Source: Methylococcaceae bacterium (GTDB lineage: Bacteria > Pseudomonadota > Gammaproteobacteria > Methylococcales > Methylomonadaceae). From it: DNA of 40,694 nt. Shown here piece after piece: positions 8,941-19,500 of this stretch (the stretch's first letter is position 1; each line of letters begins with the position of its first letter). The notes beneath the pieces were generated by a model that had not been told where the DNA came from, made no database searches, and saw nothing but the letters and a program-made list of their open reading frames with translations. The position numbers were made by a program, and so were the translations under genes. The stretch is taken from NCBI GenBank assembly GCA_947505055.1, contig CANNLO010000008.1, positions 1 to 40,694 on the forward strand, written 5' to 3'.

Positions 8941-10464
8941 ATGATTGTTATTCGTCAAGATGATCTTATTCAGAGTATTGCTGATTCTCTGCAATATATT
9001 TCATATTATCATCCTTTGGACTTCATTAATGCCATGCATGAAGCCTATCAAAAGGAACAAAATCCTGCAGCAAAAGATGCGATTGCGCAAATCTTGATCA
9101 ATTCAAGGATGTGTGCAGAAGGCCATCGCCCGATTTGTCAAGATACCGGAATTGTCACTGTTTTTTTAAAGATAGGGATGTACGTTCAATGGGATGCAAC
9201 GATGAACATTGCTGATATGATCAATGAAGGTGTTCGACGTGCTTATCTTAATCCGGATAACATTTTGCGCGCTTCGATACTGGATGATCCGGCAGGTTTA
9301 CGCATCAACACAAAAGACAATACTCCGGCGGTGATACATATGGAGGTTGTTTCAGGTAATTCTTTAGAAATTGAGATTGCCGCTAAAGGCGGTGGTTCCG
9401 AGGCGAAGGCAAAATTTGCCATGTTAAATCCGTCAGATAATATAGTTGATTGGGTTTTAAAAACTGTTCCTACTATGGGAGCTGGTTGGTGTCCTCCAGG
9501 TATTTTGGGAATTGGAATTGGTGGAACTGCTGAAAAAGCCATGTTAATGGCTAAACAGGCTTGTATGGGTTCAATTGATATTCAGAAATTAATTGCTCGA
9601 GGCCCTTGTAACGCAGTCGAAACGTTACGAATTGAATTGTATGACAAGGTTAATGCTTTGGGTATCGGTGCGCAGGGCTTGGGTGGACTGACCACTGTGC
9701 TCGATATTAAAATCAATGATTATCCGACCCATGCGGCTAATAAGCCAATTGCGATCATTCCAAACTGCGCGGCTACTAGGCATGTGCATTTTGTTTTGGA
9801 TGGCAGTGGTCCTGCAGTATTTAACCCTCCACGCCTTGAAGATTGGCCTGAAATTACCTGGAATGCTGGAACTACTGCTCGCAGAGTTAATCTGGATATA
9901 CTGACTCGACTTGATCTGGAGAGTTGGAAACCAGGAGAAACTTTGTTGCTTAGCGGAACTATGCTGACTGGTAGAGATGCAGCACATAAACGCATGGCGG
10001 AATTATTTGAGCGTGGTGAGTCCTTGCCAGAAAGTGTCGATTTTACCAATAAATTTATTTATTACGTAGGGCCGGTTGATCCGGTTCGTGATGAGGTTGT
10101 TGGGCCTGCAGGGCCAACAACAGCTACACGCATGGATAAATTTACTGATCTGATGCTCAATAAAACTGGCTTGATTGGGATGATCGGTAAATCTGAACGT
10201 GGCCCTGAAGCAATTGCCGCTATTAAAAATCATAAAGCTGTTTATTTGATGGCGGTTGGCGGTGCAGCGTATTTGGTGTCAAAGGCTATTCGCAAGTCGC
10301 GTATAGTTGCTTTTGAAGATTTGGGTATGGAAGCTATACATGAGTTTGTGGTTGAAGACATGCCTGTTATGGTGGCTGTGGATGTGCAAGGTTATTCTGT
10401 GCATGAATATTCGCCAAAGATTTGGCAAGCTAAAATCGGAAAGATTCCAGTCGTTGTTAGTTGA
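8941..10464 (+). CDS. fumA: Fumarate hydratase, class I (iron-sulfur)
   Basis: Interconverts fumarate and L-malate in the TCA cycle with an oxygen-sensitive [4Fe-4S] cluster. The single 507-residue chain combines the alpha part (GHRPICQDTG, KGGGSEAKA, GIGGTAEKAM, GIGAQGLGG) and the beta part (LLLSGTMLTGRDAAHKRM, YYVGPVDP, GPAGPTTATRMD, SEYSP-type end). C66, C184 and C276 have almost the same spacing as the three cluster ligands of E. coli FumA (C105, C224, C318). The length is near that of pseudomonad class I fumarases. It is monocistronic: an IS lies upstream and a 326-bp gap downstream. A tartrate dehydratase is the main alternative within the family, less likely for this one-chain form. 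Confidence 0.93.
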   Translation: MIVIRQDDLIQSIADSLQYISYYHPLDFINAMHEAYQKEQNPAAKDAIAQILINSRMCAEGHRPICQDTGIVTVFLKIGMYVQWDATMNIADMINEGVRRAYLNPDNILRASILDDPAGLRINTKDNTPAVIHMEVVSGNSLEIEIAAKGGGSEAKAKFAMLNPSDNIVDWVLKTVPTMGAGWCPPGILGIGIGGTAEKAMLMAKQACMGSIDIQKLIARGPCNAVETLRIELYDKVNALGIGAQGLGGLTTVLDIKINDYPTHAANKPIAIIPNCAATRHVHFVLDGSGPAVFNPPRLEDWPEITWNAGTTARRVNLDILTRLDLESWKPGETLLLSGTMLTGRDAAHKRMAELFERGESLPESVDFTNKFIYYVGPVDPVRDEVVGPAGPTTATRMDKFTDLMLNKTGLIGMIGKSERGPEAIAAIKNHKAVYLMAVGGAAYLVSKAIRKSRIVAFEDLGMEAIHEFVVEDMPVMVAVDVQGYSVHEYSPKIWQAKIGKIPVVVS

Positions 10465-10790
10465 AGATTATTTTCCACTTTGACTTGATGGTGCCTTAAA
10501 CAAATTTTATGAAATAGAGTTCAGTTCAGGTGTGATTATAAATTTATCGGCTCATTATGAAATAGAGTGGCAAATTAATTTTGATATCTGTTTATTAAAC
10601 TTTATTTATGCGCTTGAATTAAAAAAATACCCCCCCATTATTTCAAGCAGTTGCAAGTTAAATTAAGATGCAATTAGCAACATTCGAGGTTTTTTAATAA
10701 AAAATTTTTCAAATCAAGAGTATTGATTTGTGTTGATGAGAATTTGCAGTTATCTTAATCAATAGATATTAAATAATAAGGAGAAATAGG
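10465..10790. other. Intergenic region between fumarase and hfq
   Basis: AT-rich and without a gene. It contains two copies of TTATGAAATAGAGT (10507-10520 and 10555-10568), 48 bp apart, and a run of C at about 10630-10636. A possible weak -35/-10 pair lies just before hfq (TTGCAG 10744-10749, TATTAA 10767-10772), but it would leave a very short leader, so hfq promoters are more likely further upstream. Confidence 0.5.
10507..10568. repeat. Pair of 14-bp direct repeats
   Basis: TTATGAAATAGAGT occurs exactly at 10507-10520 and 10555-10568, a start-to-start distance of 48 bp. It could be paired binding sites or a duplication relic. Confidence 0.5.
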
Positions 10791-11030
10791 ATGTCAAAAG
10801 GTCAAAATTTACAGGATAACTTTTTAAATGCACTTAGAAAAGAGCATACCCCTGTTTCTATTTTCCTTGTTAACGGAATAAAGTTACAAGGTAAAGTAGA
10901 TTCGTTTGATCAGTATGTAGTTATGTTAAAAAACACCTCCAGTCAGATGGTCTATAAACATGCAATCTCTACGATAGTTCCGAGTAAGGCAGTCAAAATG
11001 ACTCATGAACCTGAATCTATAGAAGAATGA
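10791..11030 (+). CDS. hfq: RNA chaperone Hfq
   Basis: Hexameric Sm-like protein that pairs small RNAs with mRNAs. At 79 residues it is short, with almost no C-terminal tail. Sm1 is seen as [20 protein letters not shown], and Sm2 as the [11 protein letters not shown] end, matching the YKHA signature of bacterial Hfq. The start is fixed by AAGGAG at 10778-10783. The stop TGA overlaps the ATG of a short open frame (ATGA) that leads into hflX. The hfq-hflX-hflK-hflC-purA order is standard in Gammaproteobacteria. Confidence 0.97.
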   Translation: MSKGQNLQDNFLNALRKEHTPVSIFLVNGIKLQGKVDSFDQYVVMLKNTSSQMVYKHAISTIVPSKAVKMTHEPESIEE

Positions 11031-11140
11031 TCAATCCAAAAGATGTGCGCTCTACACTTTATCAAAGATTGATAAGTGCTGGTTTATATCGAGAAGTTAG
11101 TCGTTTAACCAGGGTCAAGTATCTCGAGGTAATTAATTGA
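11027..11140 (+). CDS. Possible 37-residue ORF bridging hfq and hflX
   Basis: The ATG overlaps the hfq stop as ATGA. The frame stays open across the whole intergenic space and ends with a TGA (11138-11140) that overlaps the hflX TTG start as TTGA. The predicted peptide begins [19 protein letters not shown] and is basic, with five Arg in a likely helical sequence. I recognise no family. The tight overlap on both sides suggests translation running from hfq through this frame into hflX, so it may act as a coupling leader peptide rather than a functional protein. No separate Shine-Dalgarno is needed in such a setting. An open frame of this length could also arise by chance. Confidence 0.4.
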   Translation: MINPKDVRSTLYQRLISAGLYREVSRLTRVKYLEVIN

Positions 11141-12402
11141 TTGATCGTCCTGAATCAGGTGAACGGGCAGTACTCGTTCATCTAACACTGCGTTCCAGGT
11201 ATGAAGATCTTTTAGAATTAAAAGAATTGGCAAAGTCAGCCGGAACAGACCCAGTTTATGTGGTAACTGGTAGCCGTAATAAGCCAGATCCAAAATATTT
11301 TGTCGGCAAAGGTAAACTTGAAGAGCTAAAAGGCGTTATCGAATCCCAGGAAGCCGATATCGTATTATTCAATCACGCACTCTCACCTAGCCAGGAAAGA
11401 AATCTTGAAGGCTATTTAGGCGTTCGGGTTGTCGACAGAAATGGCCTGATTCTGGATATTTTTGCCCAGCGTGCCCAAACTTTTGAAGGCAAACTCCAGG
11501 TTGAATTGGCTCAATTGCAGCATTTATCAACTCGACTGGTTCGAGGTTGGACGCATTTAGAGCGCCAAAAAGGCGGTATCGGCCTACGTGGTCCAGGTGA
11601 AACACAGTTAGAAACTGATAGGCGTTTGCTGGGGTTGCGCATAAAACAGATTCAGCAACGCCTGGATAAAGTCGAAAAACAAAGACATCAAGGGCGTAGC
11701 AAAAGAAAAAAAGCTGAAGTCCCCTCTGTTTCGTTGGTGGGATATACCAATGCGGGTAAATCAACGCTGTTCAACAGGTTGACAGGATCTGATATCTACG
11801 TTGCCGATCAATTGTTTGCCACACTTGACCCAACTTTACGCAATTGCCAACTGCCCAATAACAGCGAGATTGTTATGGCTGATACAGTAGGTTTTATTCG
11901 TCATTTGCCGCATGAACTCGTTGCGGCATTTAAATCTACTTTGCAGGAAGCCAGTGAGGCGGATTTATTATTGCATGTCATTGATGCCAGTAATGATGAC
12001 CGGGTCGAGACAATTTATCAGGTCAATCAGGTTCTAGAAGATATTGACGCCAATGAAGTCAGGCAGCTTGAAGTATTCAATAAAATTGATTTGCTTAAGG
12101 ACATTCACCCTAAAATTGATCGGGATGATTTGGGTAATCCTACGCGAGTATGGATATCTGCTGAAACCGGAGTTGGCGTTAATTTGCTTTTTCAGGCGTT
12201 GGCTGAAATATTTTCAAATACAAAAGTTCAAAGAAAATGTTATTTGGAACCTGATCAAGGTGATATAAGAGCCAAGTTGTTTGCTTGTGCCACAATAATT
12301 AGTGAGAAAACTGATGATTTTGGCGGTTGTGAATTGATTATTGAGCTTGATACCAAGTATTTGGGCTTACTTAAATCAGTTAAGACTGAAGAAGTTGTTT
12401 AA
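11137..12402 (+). CDS. hflX: Ribosome-associated GTPase HflX
   Basis: GTPase that splits or rescues stalled 70S ribosomes under stress. Residues 1 to about 190 form the HflX N-terminal ATP-binding/helical region, with FVGKGKLEELK, GVRVVDRNGLILDIFA and GGIGLRGPGETQLETDRR. The G domain has G1 GYTNAGKST (202-210), G3 DTVGF (249-253) and G4 NKID (315-318). At 421 residues it matches E. coli (426). The start is TTG with GAGGT at 11126-11130; no ATG gives a better N-terminus. It lies downstream of hfq and before hflK, 94 bp away. The TTG start overlaps the stop of the short bridging frame. Confidence 0.95.
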   Translation: MIDRPESGERAVLVHLTLRSRYEDLLELKELAKSAGTDPVYVVTGSRNKPDPKYFVGKGKLEELKGVIESQEADIVLFNHALSPSQERNLEGYLGVRVVDRNGLILDIFAQRAQTFEGKLQVELAQLQHLSTRLVRGWTHLERQKGGIGLRGPGETQLETDRRLLGLRIKQIQQRLDKVEKQRHQGRSKRKKAEVPSVSLVGYTNAGKSTLFNRLTGSDIYVADQLFATLDPTLRNCQLPNNSEIVMADTVGFIRHLPHELVAAFKSTLQEASEADLLLHVIDASNDDRVETIYQVNQVLEDIDANEVRQLEVFNKIDLLKDIHPKIDRDDLGNPTRVWISAETGVGVNLLFQALAEIFSNTKVQRKCYLEPDQGDIRAKLFACATIISEKTDDFGGCELIIELDTKYLGLLKSVKTEEVV

Positions 12403-12496
12403 ACCTGCACTGGTGTTTGTGTTTTTTGCTTTTCGCCTTTCACTGACATTTACGATAGAATATAAATTATGAATCTAATCAATACGGAGCAAATGT

Positions 12497-13696
12497 ATGT
12501 CCTGGAATGAGCCTGGCGGCGATAAGAAAGACCCGTGGAGCGGTCGTGGAGACCCAAAAGGGCCACCTGATCTAGACGAAGCAATACGTTCATTGCAAGA
12601 AAAATTGGGCGCTTTTTTCGGTGGTGGTAAAGAGGGCGATGACAGTTCTTCAGGCATCCCTCCATTAAAAAGCATGGGGTTAGTCGCTGTTGGAGCTATA
12701 GCGTTGTGGGGATTAAGTGGCTTTTATATTATTGATGAAGGAACACATGGTGTTGAAACCCGTTTTGGTAAATATGTGGCGACGACTCAGTCCGGTTTAA
12801 ACTGGCATATACCGACTCCTATTGAGAGGGTTGATGTCGTTGATGTGAAACAGCAACGATATATCGAGGTCGGGTATCGTAGTGGTGGAAGTGAACAAAC
12901 ATTAGGTTCGGTTCCAAAAGAAGCGCTGATGCTTACTAAAGATGAAAATATTGTTGATGTGCGTTTAGCAGTTCAATACCAGGTTAAAGACGCCAAACAG
13001 TTCATTTTTAATATCGTTAATCCATCCGCAACTTTAAAACAGGTTACAGAAAGTGCGCAACGTGGCGTAATCGGTAGTAGTGAAATGGACTTTGTCTTAA
13101 CTGAGGGACGCAGTGAAATTGTAACTCAGATCAAAAAGGAAATTCAGGATGTGATGGACAGCTATAAGTCCGGCATCCAGATTACCAGTGTTAACCTTCA
13201 GGATGCCCAGCCGCCTGAACAGGTACAAAATGCCTTTGAAGATGCCATCAAGGCACGTGAGGATGAGCAACGCCTGATTAATGAAGCAGAAGCTTATTCC
13301 AATGACGTAGTGCCCAAAGCACGCGGTGCAGCGGCCAGGAAAATTCAGGAGGCGGAAGGTTATAAAGAGCAGGTTATTGCCCAGGCAGAAGGTGAATCCA
13401 GCCGTTTTTCAAAATTGCTGACTGAATACGCCAAGGCCCCGGATGTAACCAGAAAGCGCCTGTATATAGAGTCAATGGAATCAGTTTTAGCAGGCACCAA
13501 TACCGTATTGGTTGATGTAAAAGGTGGAAACAACATGCTGTATTTGCCATTGGATAAAATGATCCAGCATCTCCCAAATGTCCAGCAAAACAACGTGCCT
13601 CAAAGCACTGCTGAACAAGTTCCTCAGGCAACTGTGGAGACTCCTCAATCTGTTGTGCGAACTACAACTCGTGGCCGTGAGCAAAGGGGACGCTAA
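12497..13696 (+). CDS. hflK: HflK, FtsH-protease modulator subunit
   Basis: Inner-membrane SPFH/band-7 protein that with HflC forms the large periplasm-facing cage around FtsH. The N-terminal about 58 residues are Gly/Pro/Asp-rich and cytoplasmic (MSWNEPGGDKKDPW, a family signature). One membrane segment follows at about 60-78, then the SPFH domain (GTHGVETRFGKYV to the helical region AEAYSNDVVPKARG) and a Gln/Thr-rich tail. A GGAG at 12486-12489 fixes the ATG. At 399 residues it is close to E. coli (419). Its stop overlaps the hflC start by one base, a strong sign of coupled synthesis of the two partners. Confidence 0.96.
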   Translation: MSWNEPGGDKKDPWSGRGDPKGPPDLDEAIRSLQEKLGAFFGGGKEGDDSSSGIPPLKSMGLVAVGAIALWGLSGFYIIDEGTHGVETRFGKYVATTQSGLNWHIPTPIERVDVVDVKQQRYIEVGYRSGGSEQTLGSVPKEALMLTKDENIVDVRLAVQYQVKDAKQFIFNIVNPSATLKQVTESAQRGVIGSSEMDFVLTEGRSEIVTQIKKEIQDVMDSYKSGIQITSVNLQDAQPPEQVQNAFEDAIKAREDEQRLINEAEAYSNDVVPKARGAAARKIQEAEGYKEQVIAQAEGESSRFSKLLTEYAKAPDVTRKRLYIESMESVLAGTNTVLVDVKGGNNMLYLPLDKMIQHLPNVQQNNVPQSTAEQVPQATVETPQSVVRTTTRGREQRGR

Positions 13697-14550
13697 TGAC
13701 ACATAATAAAATATGGGTAACTTTGGGTGGATTGTTATTCATCAGCATGATGTGCGTGTTTACCGTCAGTGAAACAGAAAAGGTAATTAAATTTCGTCTT
13801 GGTGAAATTGTAAAAAACGATTATGAGCCTGGAATACATTTTAAGTTGCCGTTTATTAACAATGTAAAAAAGTTTGATAAACGAATCCAAACTATGGATG
13901 CAAAACCTGAACGGTTTTTAACTGCTGAAAAGAAAAACGTAATAGTTGATTCATTTGTTAAATGGCGCATCGGTGACGTGACTACTTTTTATACTGTAGT
14001 TGCCGGGGATATTGATCAAGCTAATTTACGCTTGGACCAGATTATTAAAGACGCTTTTCGGGGTGAGTTTAGCAAGCGAAATATCAAGCAATTACTTTCG
14101 ACTGATCGTCAGGAAATTCGTGAGATTATGATTAAAAACGCCATGCCTCTTGCCGCTGCACTGGGTATGGAAATTGTTGATGTTCAGGTTATGCGTATTG
14201 ATTTGCCTGATGAAGTCAGTAGTTCAGTATTCCGTAGAATGGAAGCTGAACGTGAGCGTGTTGCTCGTGAGTTTCGTTCCCAAGGTGCAGAAGCAGCGGA
14301 AAGAATTCGTGCTGATGCCGACAGGCAACGCGTTGTTACTATGGCTAATGCATTCAAGGATGCTGAAATCTTGCGTGGTGAAGGCGATGCAAAGTCTGCA
14401 GATATTTATGCCAAAGCCTTTGGTGCGGATACTGAATTCTTTACGTTTTATCGAAGCCTGAATGCTTATAAAAAGACATTTTCTGGCTCAAGCATGATGG
14501 TGCTTGATTCCGATTCAGACTACTTTAAGTATTTTAAGCAGCAGAAATAA
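13696..14550 (+). CDS. hflC: HflC, FtsH-protease modulator subunit
   Basis: Partner of HflK in the HflKC complex that regulates FtsH. An N-terminal membrane anchor (about residues 5-22, WVTLGGLLFISMMCVF) precedes an SPFH domain (VIKFRLGEIV, GIHFKLPFINNVKKFD) and a long helical region with ERERVAREFRSQGAEAAE. At 284 residues it is somewhat shorter than E. coli HflC (334). The TAATG overlap with hflK implies translational coupling. A terminator-like hairpin lies 148 bp further on, ahead of hisZ. Confidence 0.95.
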   Translation: MTHNKIWVTLGGLLFISMMCVFTVSETEKVIKFRLGEIVKNDYEPGIHFKLPFINNVKKFDKRIQTMDAKPERFLTAEKKNVIVDSFVKWRIGDVTTFYTVVAGDIDQANLRLDQIIKDAFRGEFSKRNIKQLLSTDRQEIREIMIKNAMPLAAALGMEIVDVQVMRIDLPDEVSSSVFRRMEAERERVAREFRSQGAEAAERIRADADRQRVVTMANAFKDAEILRGEGDAKSADIYAKAFGADTEFFTFYRSLNAYKKTFSGSSMMVLDSDSDYFKYFKQQK

Positions 14551-14697
14551 TCAAGGTTACAGTTACAAGGCTCAAGATTAAGGACTAAAAGTTAATGACA
14601 ATTTTTTATCATTTATCTTTCATCAAATATAAATCTTTACTGATCTTCGGCTGAAGAGTAATTATCACAAGATTCCCTTTTGGGGAAACCCTAATCA

Positions 14698-14724
14698 ACG
14701 CTCCGCTTGCGGGGCGTTTTGTTT
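14698..14724 (+). terminator. Intrinsic terminator between hflC and hisZ
   Basis: The arms ACGCTCCGC (14698-14706) and GCGGGGCGT (14709-14717) form a GC-rich stem with one G-U pair, followed by TTTTGTTT. It ends only about 17 bases before the hisZ ATG. It may close the hfq-hflC unit, or act as an attenuator in a longer transcript. A smaller hairpin (TTCCC/GGGAA) precedes it at about 14673-14687. Confidence 0.7.
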
Positions 14725-14740
14725 GAGTGGACACGAAAAT

Positions 14741-17235
<2,495 letters not shown>

Positions 17236-17264
17236 ACGACAAGAATTAATTACCTGGAGATATC

Positions 17265-17552
17265 ATGGCTGAAACTGTAGATGAGTTGACTGTAACATAC
17301 GAAGATGGTGGCATTGAGACAGTTAAGGAGCTGGATAAAAAAGTGCTGACTAAAGGTGCATGGGCTACGGTAATGTATCGTTATCAAGACTGGAATCGCG
17401 CAAAAGAAGAATACGGTCCGGATAAATACACCATTCGCCGTTATCAGAAACAAAATGGTGAATACAGACAAAAATCGAAGTTTAATATATCCAGTAAGGA
17501 TCAGGCCAAAGCCATTATCGAAGCTTTGGAAGATTGGACCAAGCTGGATTGA
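17265..17552 (+). CDS. Small uncharacterised protein downstream of purA
   Basis: A 95-residue acidic/basic protein without signal peptide or membrane segment. It has a clear ribosome binding site (GGAG about eight bases before ATG) and lies 29 bp after purA, so it is likely in the same transcript; a strong terminator follows. I do not recognise it with certainty. The pattern YTIRRYQKQNGEYRQKSKFN followed by a helix (SKDQAKAIIEALEDW) resembles the beta-strands-plus-helix layout of PC4/YdbC-like single-strand nucleic acid-binding proteins. That is a resemblance by eye only. Codon use and composition match the neighbours, so it is probably a real gene. Confidence 0.75.
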   Translation: MAETVDELTVTYEDGGIETVKELDKKVLTKGAWATVMYRYQDWNRAKEEYGPDKYTIRRYQKQNGEYRQKSKFNISSKDQAKAIIEALEDWTKLD

Positions 17553-17595
17553 TTGTTTTGACATTGGTTAATTTGTCTAATTTGAGATGAATAGT

Positions 17596-17618
17596 AAGGG
17601 GTGTTTACGCCCCTTTTC
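17596..17618 (+). terminator. Intrinsic terminator after the purA unit
   Basis: AAGGGGTG (17596-17603) and CGCCCCTT (17608-17615) form an 8-bp stem with a TTTA loop and one G-U pair, followed by TTC. It closes the hisZ-purA-small protein unit. Confidence 0.85.
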
Positions 17619-17737
17619 TATGCCTGCTAATCTCTCCATATTTTGGTGTCTTTTCCAATACTATCGACAGCGTAGTTTCAAAATCGGAAATAACTTTTAC
17701 AATTTAATCTGCACTGTTAACAACCGATCAGGGATTC

Positions 17738-19015
17738 ATGAAAAAATCTAATCCACCCTCTGTTACCCGTATTGCTTTAGCTAGTTTAATTGGCACGGCT
17801 ATTGAATTTTATGATTTTTATATCTACGGTATGGCAGCGGCTTTGGTTATCGGACCCGTTTTTTTTTCCGCCAGTAATACCGCATCTCAAGCGCTCAGTT
17901 CTTTTCTTACTTTTGCTGTCGCTTTTTTGACTCGGCCTTTGGGGGCATTATTATTCGGTCATTTTGGCGACCGTATTGGTCGTAAAACCACCTTGGTGGC
18001 ATCACTTTTGGTTATGGGTGTTTCCACTACATTGATTGGCGTGTTGCCGGGTTATGATGTTATTGGCGGATGGGCACCGGTTTTGTTATGTGTTTTACGG
18101 TTCGGACAAGGCATAGGTTTAGGTGGGGAATGGGGTGGGGCTGCGCTATTGGCAACCGAAAACGCACCCGCTGGTAGGCGAGGTTGGTATGGAATGTTTC
18201 CGCAGTTGGGTCCACCTATTGGGTTTCTCTGTGCGACCGGCAGTTTTTTACTGCTGGCTTTTTTATTGACCGAGCAAGAATTTAAGGAGTGGGGTTGGCG
18301 AGTCCCGTTTCTAGCCAGTTCCATTCTGGTTATGGCTGGTCTTTATGTGCGTTTGGCATTGGCTGAAACGCCAATATTTGCCAGAGTGTTACAGCAACAT
18401 AAAAATGTTGTTTTTCCATTTCGGGACATAATGAAGCATCACACAGTCTCATTGTTTATGGGGGCATTGGCAATGGTCGTTTGTTATGCGTTGTTCTATA
18501 TTTCAACGGTTTTTTCACTAAGTTACGGAACCGCTACCCTACACATTCCTCGTCAACAATTTCTTGGTATGTTATGTATTGCAGTAATATTCATGGCTAT
18601 AGCTACGCCAATATCCGCCAAAGCGGCAGATTATTTCGGGCGAAGACCTGTTTTGTTAGTTGCCGGTAGTCTCGCATTCTTTTCAGGTTTTCTATTAAAA
18701 CCGATGCTGGAAAGCAATTCACCGATAATAATGACGGCTTTTCTTTCTTTGGAGTTATTTCTAATGGGGGCCACTTTTGCTCCGATGGGTGCGCTACTTC
18801 CGGAATTATTTCCATCAGCGTTGCGATATACCGGTGCGGGAATGGCTTATAACTTGGGTGGAATCATGGGGGCTTCATTTGCCCCTTATATCGCACAACG
18901 ATTAGTCACTGAAGGAGGTCTGGACTGGGTGGGTGGCTACGTTTCATTAGCGGCTTTTATCAGCCTGCTTGCTGTCTATTTTATGCGTGAAACTCGTGAT
19001 AACCTTTGGGAGTAG
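17738..19015 (+). CDS. MFS transporter, metabolite:H+ symporter (MHS/ShiA-like) family
   Basis: Inner-membrane permease of about 12 TM segments, 425 residues. The N-terminus SLIGTAIEFYDFYIYG is the hallmark of the metabolite:H+ symporter family (ShiA, ProP, KgtP type). The loop 2-3 motif GHFGDRIGRKTTL and the motif FGQGIGLGGEWGGAALLATE are intact, and a second MFS loop motif AADYFGRRPVLL marks the other half. Family members carry shikimate, alpha-ketoglutarate, citrate or betaines; the substrate cannot be read from sequence. It is monocistronic, with a terminator upstream and about 480 bp without a gene downstream. GGGATTC before the ATG is a plausible ribosome binding site. Confidence 0.9.
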   Translation: MKKSNPPSVTRIALASLIGTAIEFYDFYIYGMAAALVIGPVFFSASNTASQALSSFLTFAVAFLTRPLGALLFGHFGDRIGRKTTLVASLLVMGVSTTLIGVLPGYDVIGGWAPVLLCVLRFGQGIGLGGEWGGAALLATENAPAGRRGWYGMFPQLGPPIGFLCATGSFLLLAFLLTEQEFKEWGWRVPFLASSILVMAGLYVRLALAETPIFARVLQQHKNVVFPFRDIMKHHTVSLFMGALAMVVCYALFYISTVFSLSYGTATLHIPRQQFLGMLCIAVIFMAIATPISAKAADYFGRRPVLLVAGSLAFFSGFLLKPMLESNSPIIMTAFLSLELFLMGATFAPMGALLPELFPSALRYTGAGMAYNLGGIMGASFAPYIAQRLVTEGGLDWVGGYVSLAAFISLLAVYFMRETRDNLWE

Positions 19016-19500
19016 AGCCGCAAATTTAAAAGAAAAAGAAGTTTTTTCTCGTATTTTGTAAATACTGAACAAAAATCGCATTAAATTTGAAAAATTAGTT
19101 CTTAATAATTGCTTTCTAATAACTCGAGAAATCGTTCAAGATTTGATCGATTTAATTAATTATGTTAAATATTATGTAGTTATATGCTTACATATTAAGT
19201 TTCGCACAGAGTTATCCACAGAATTTGTTGATAAATTATTTGTCTTAATCTTAATCTGAATGAAATGCTTGAAAAAGTATTATTTCTAATTTCTGTATTT
19301 TCAGTTTCTATATTTTTCGTAATTTATTATTCATAAGTGGATGGGGTGCATCTAATTGAAGCAGTATCAGCATTTGTCATCTGTTTGGAAAACTGTGTTG
19401 CTGTATTGGTAATGTTATAATGGTGATATATGGCTGCTCCGATAACTTGGATCCACCGGGTAACTTTTAAACTACGTACATAATTGAGTACATATTATTA
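19016..19500. other. Intergenic region upstream of prfC
   Basis: Very AT-rich in its first 320 bp, with no gene. It contains a perfect DnaA-box sequence TTATCCACA (19212-19220) and, six bases further on the opposite strand, TTATCAACA (19226-19234). An extended -10 promoter for prfC lies near its right end. Confidence 0.5.
19413..19421 (+). promoter_or_regulatory. Extended -10 promoter for prfC
   Basis: TGTTATAAT is a perfect extended -10 (TGn plus TATAAT at 19416-19421). The -35 region is poor, as is common with extended -10 promoters. Transcription would begin near 19428, about 73 nt before the prfC ATG. Confidence 0.5.

Noticed and set aside
19016..19500. Replication origin near the DnaA boxes
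   Set aside because: Only two candidate boxes, no dnaA, dnaN, gidA or parAB nearby, and no array of AT-rich 13-mers; kept only as a possible DnaA site.
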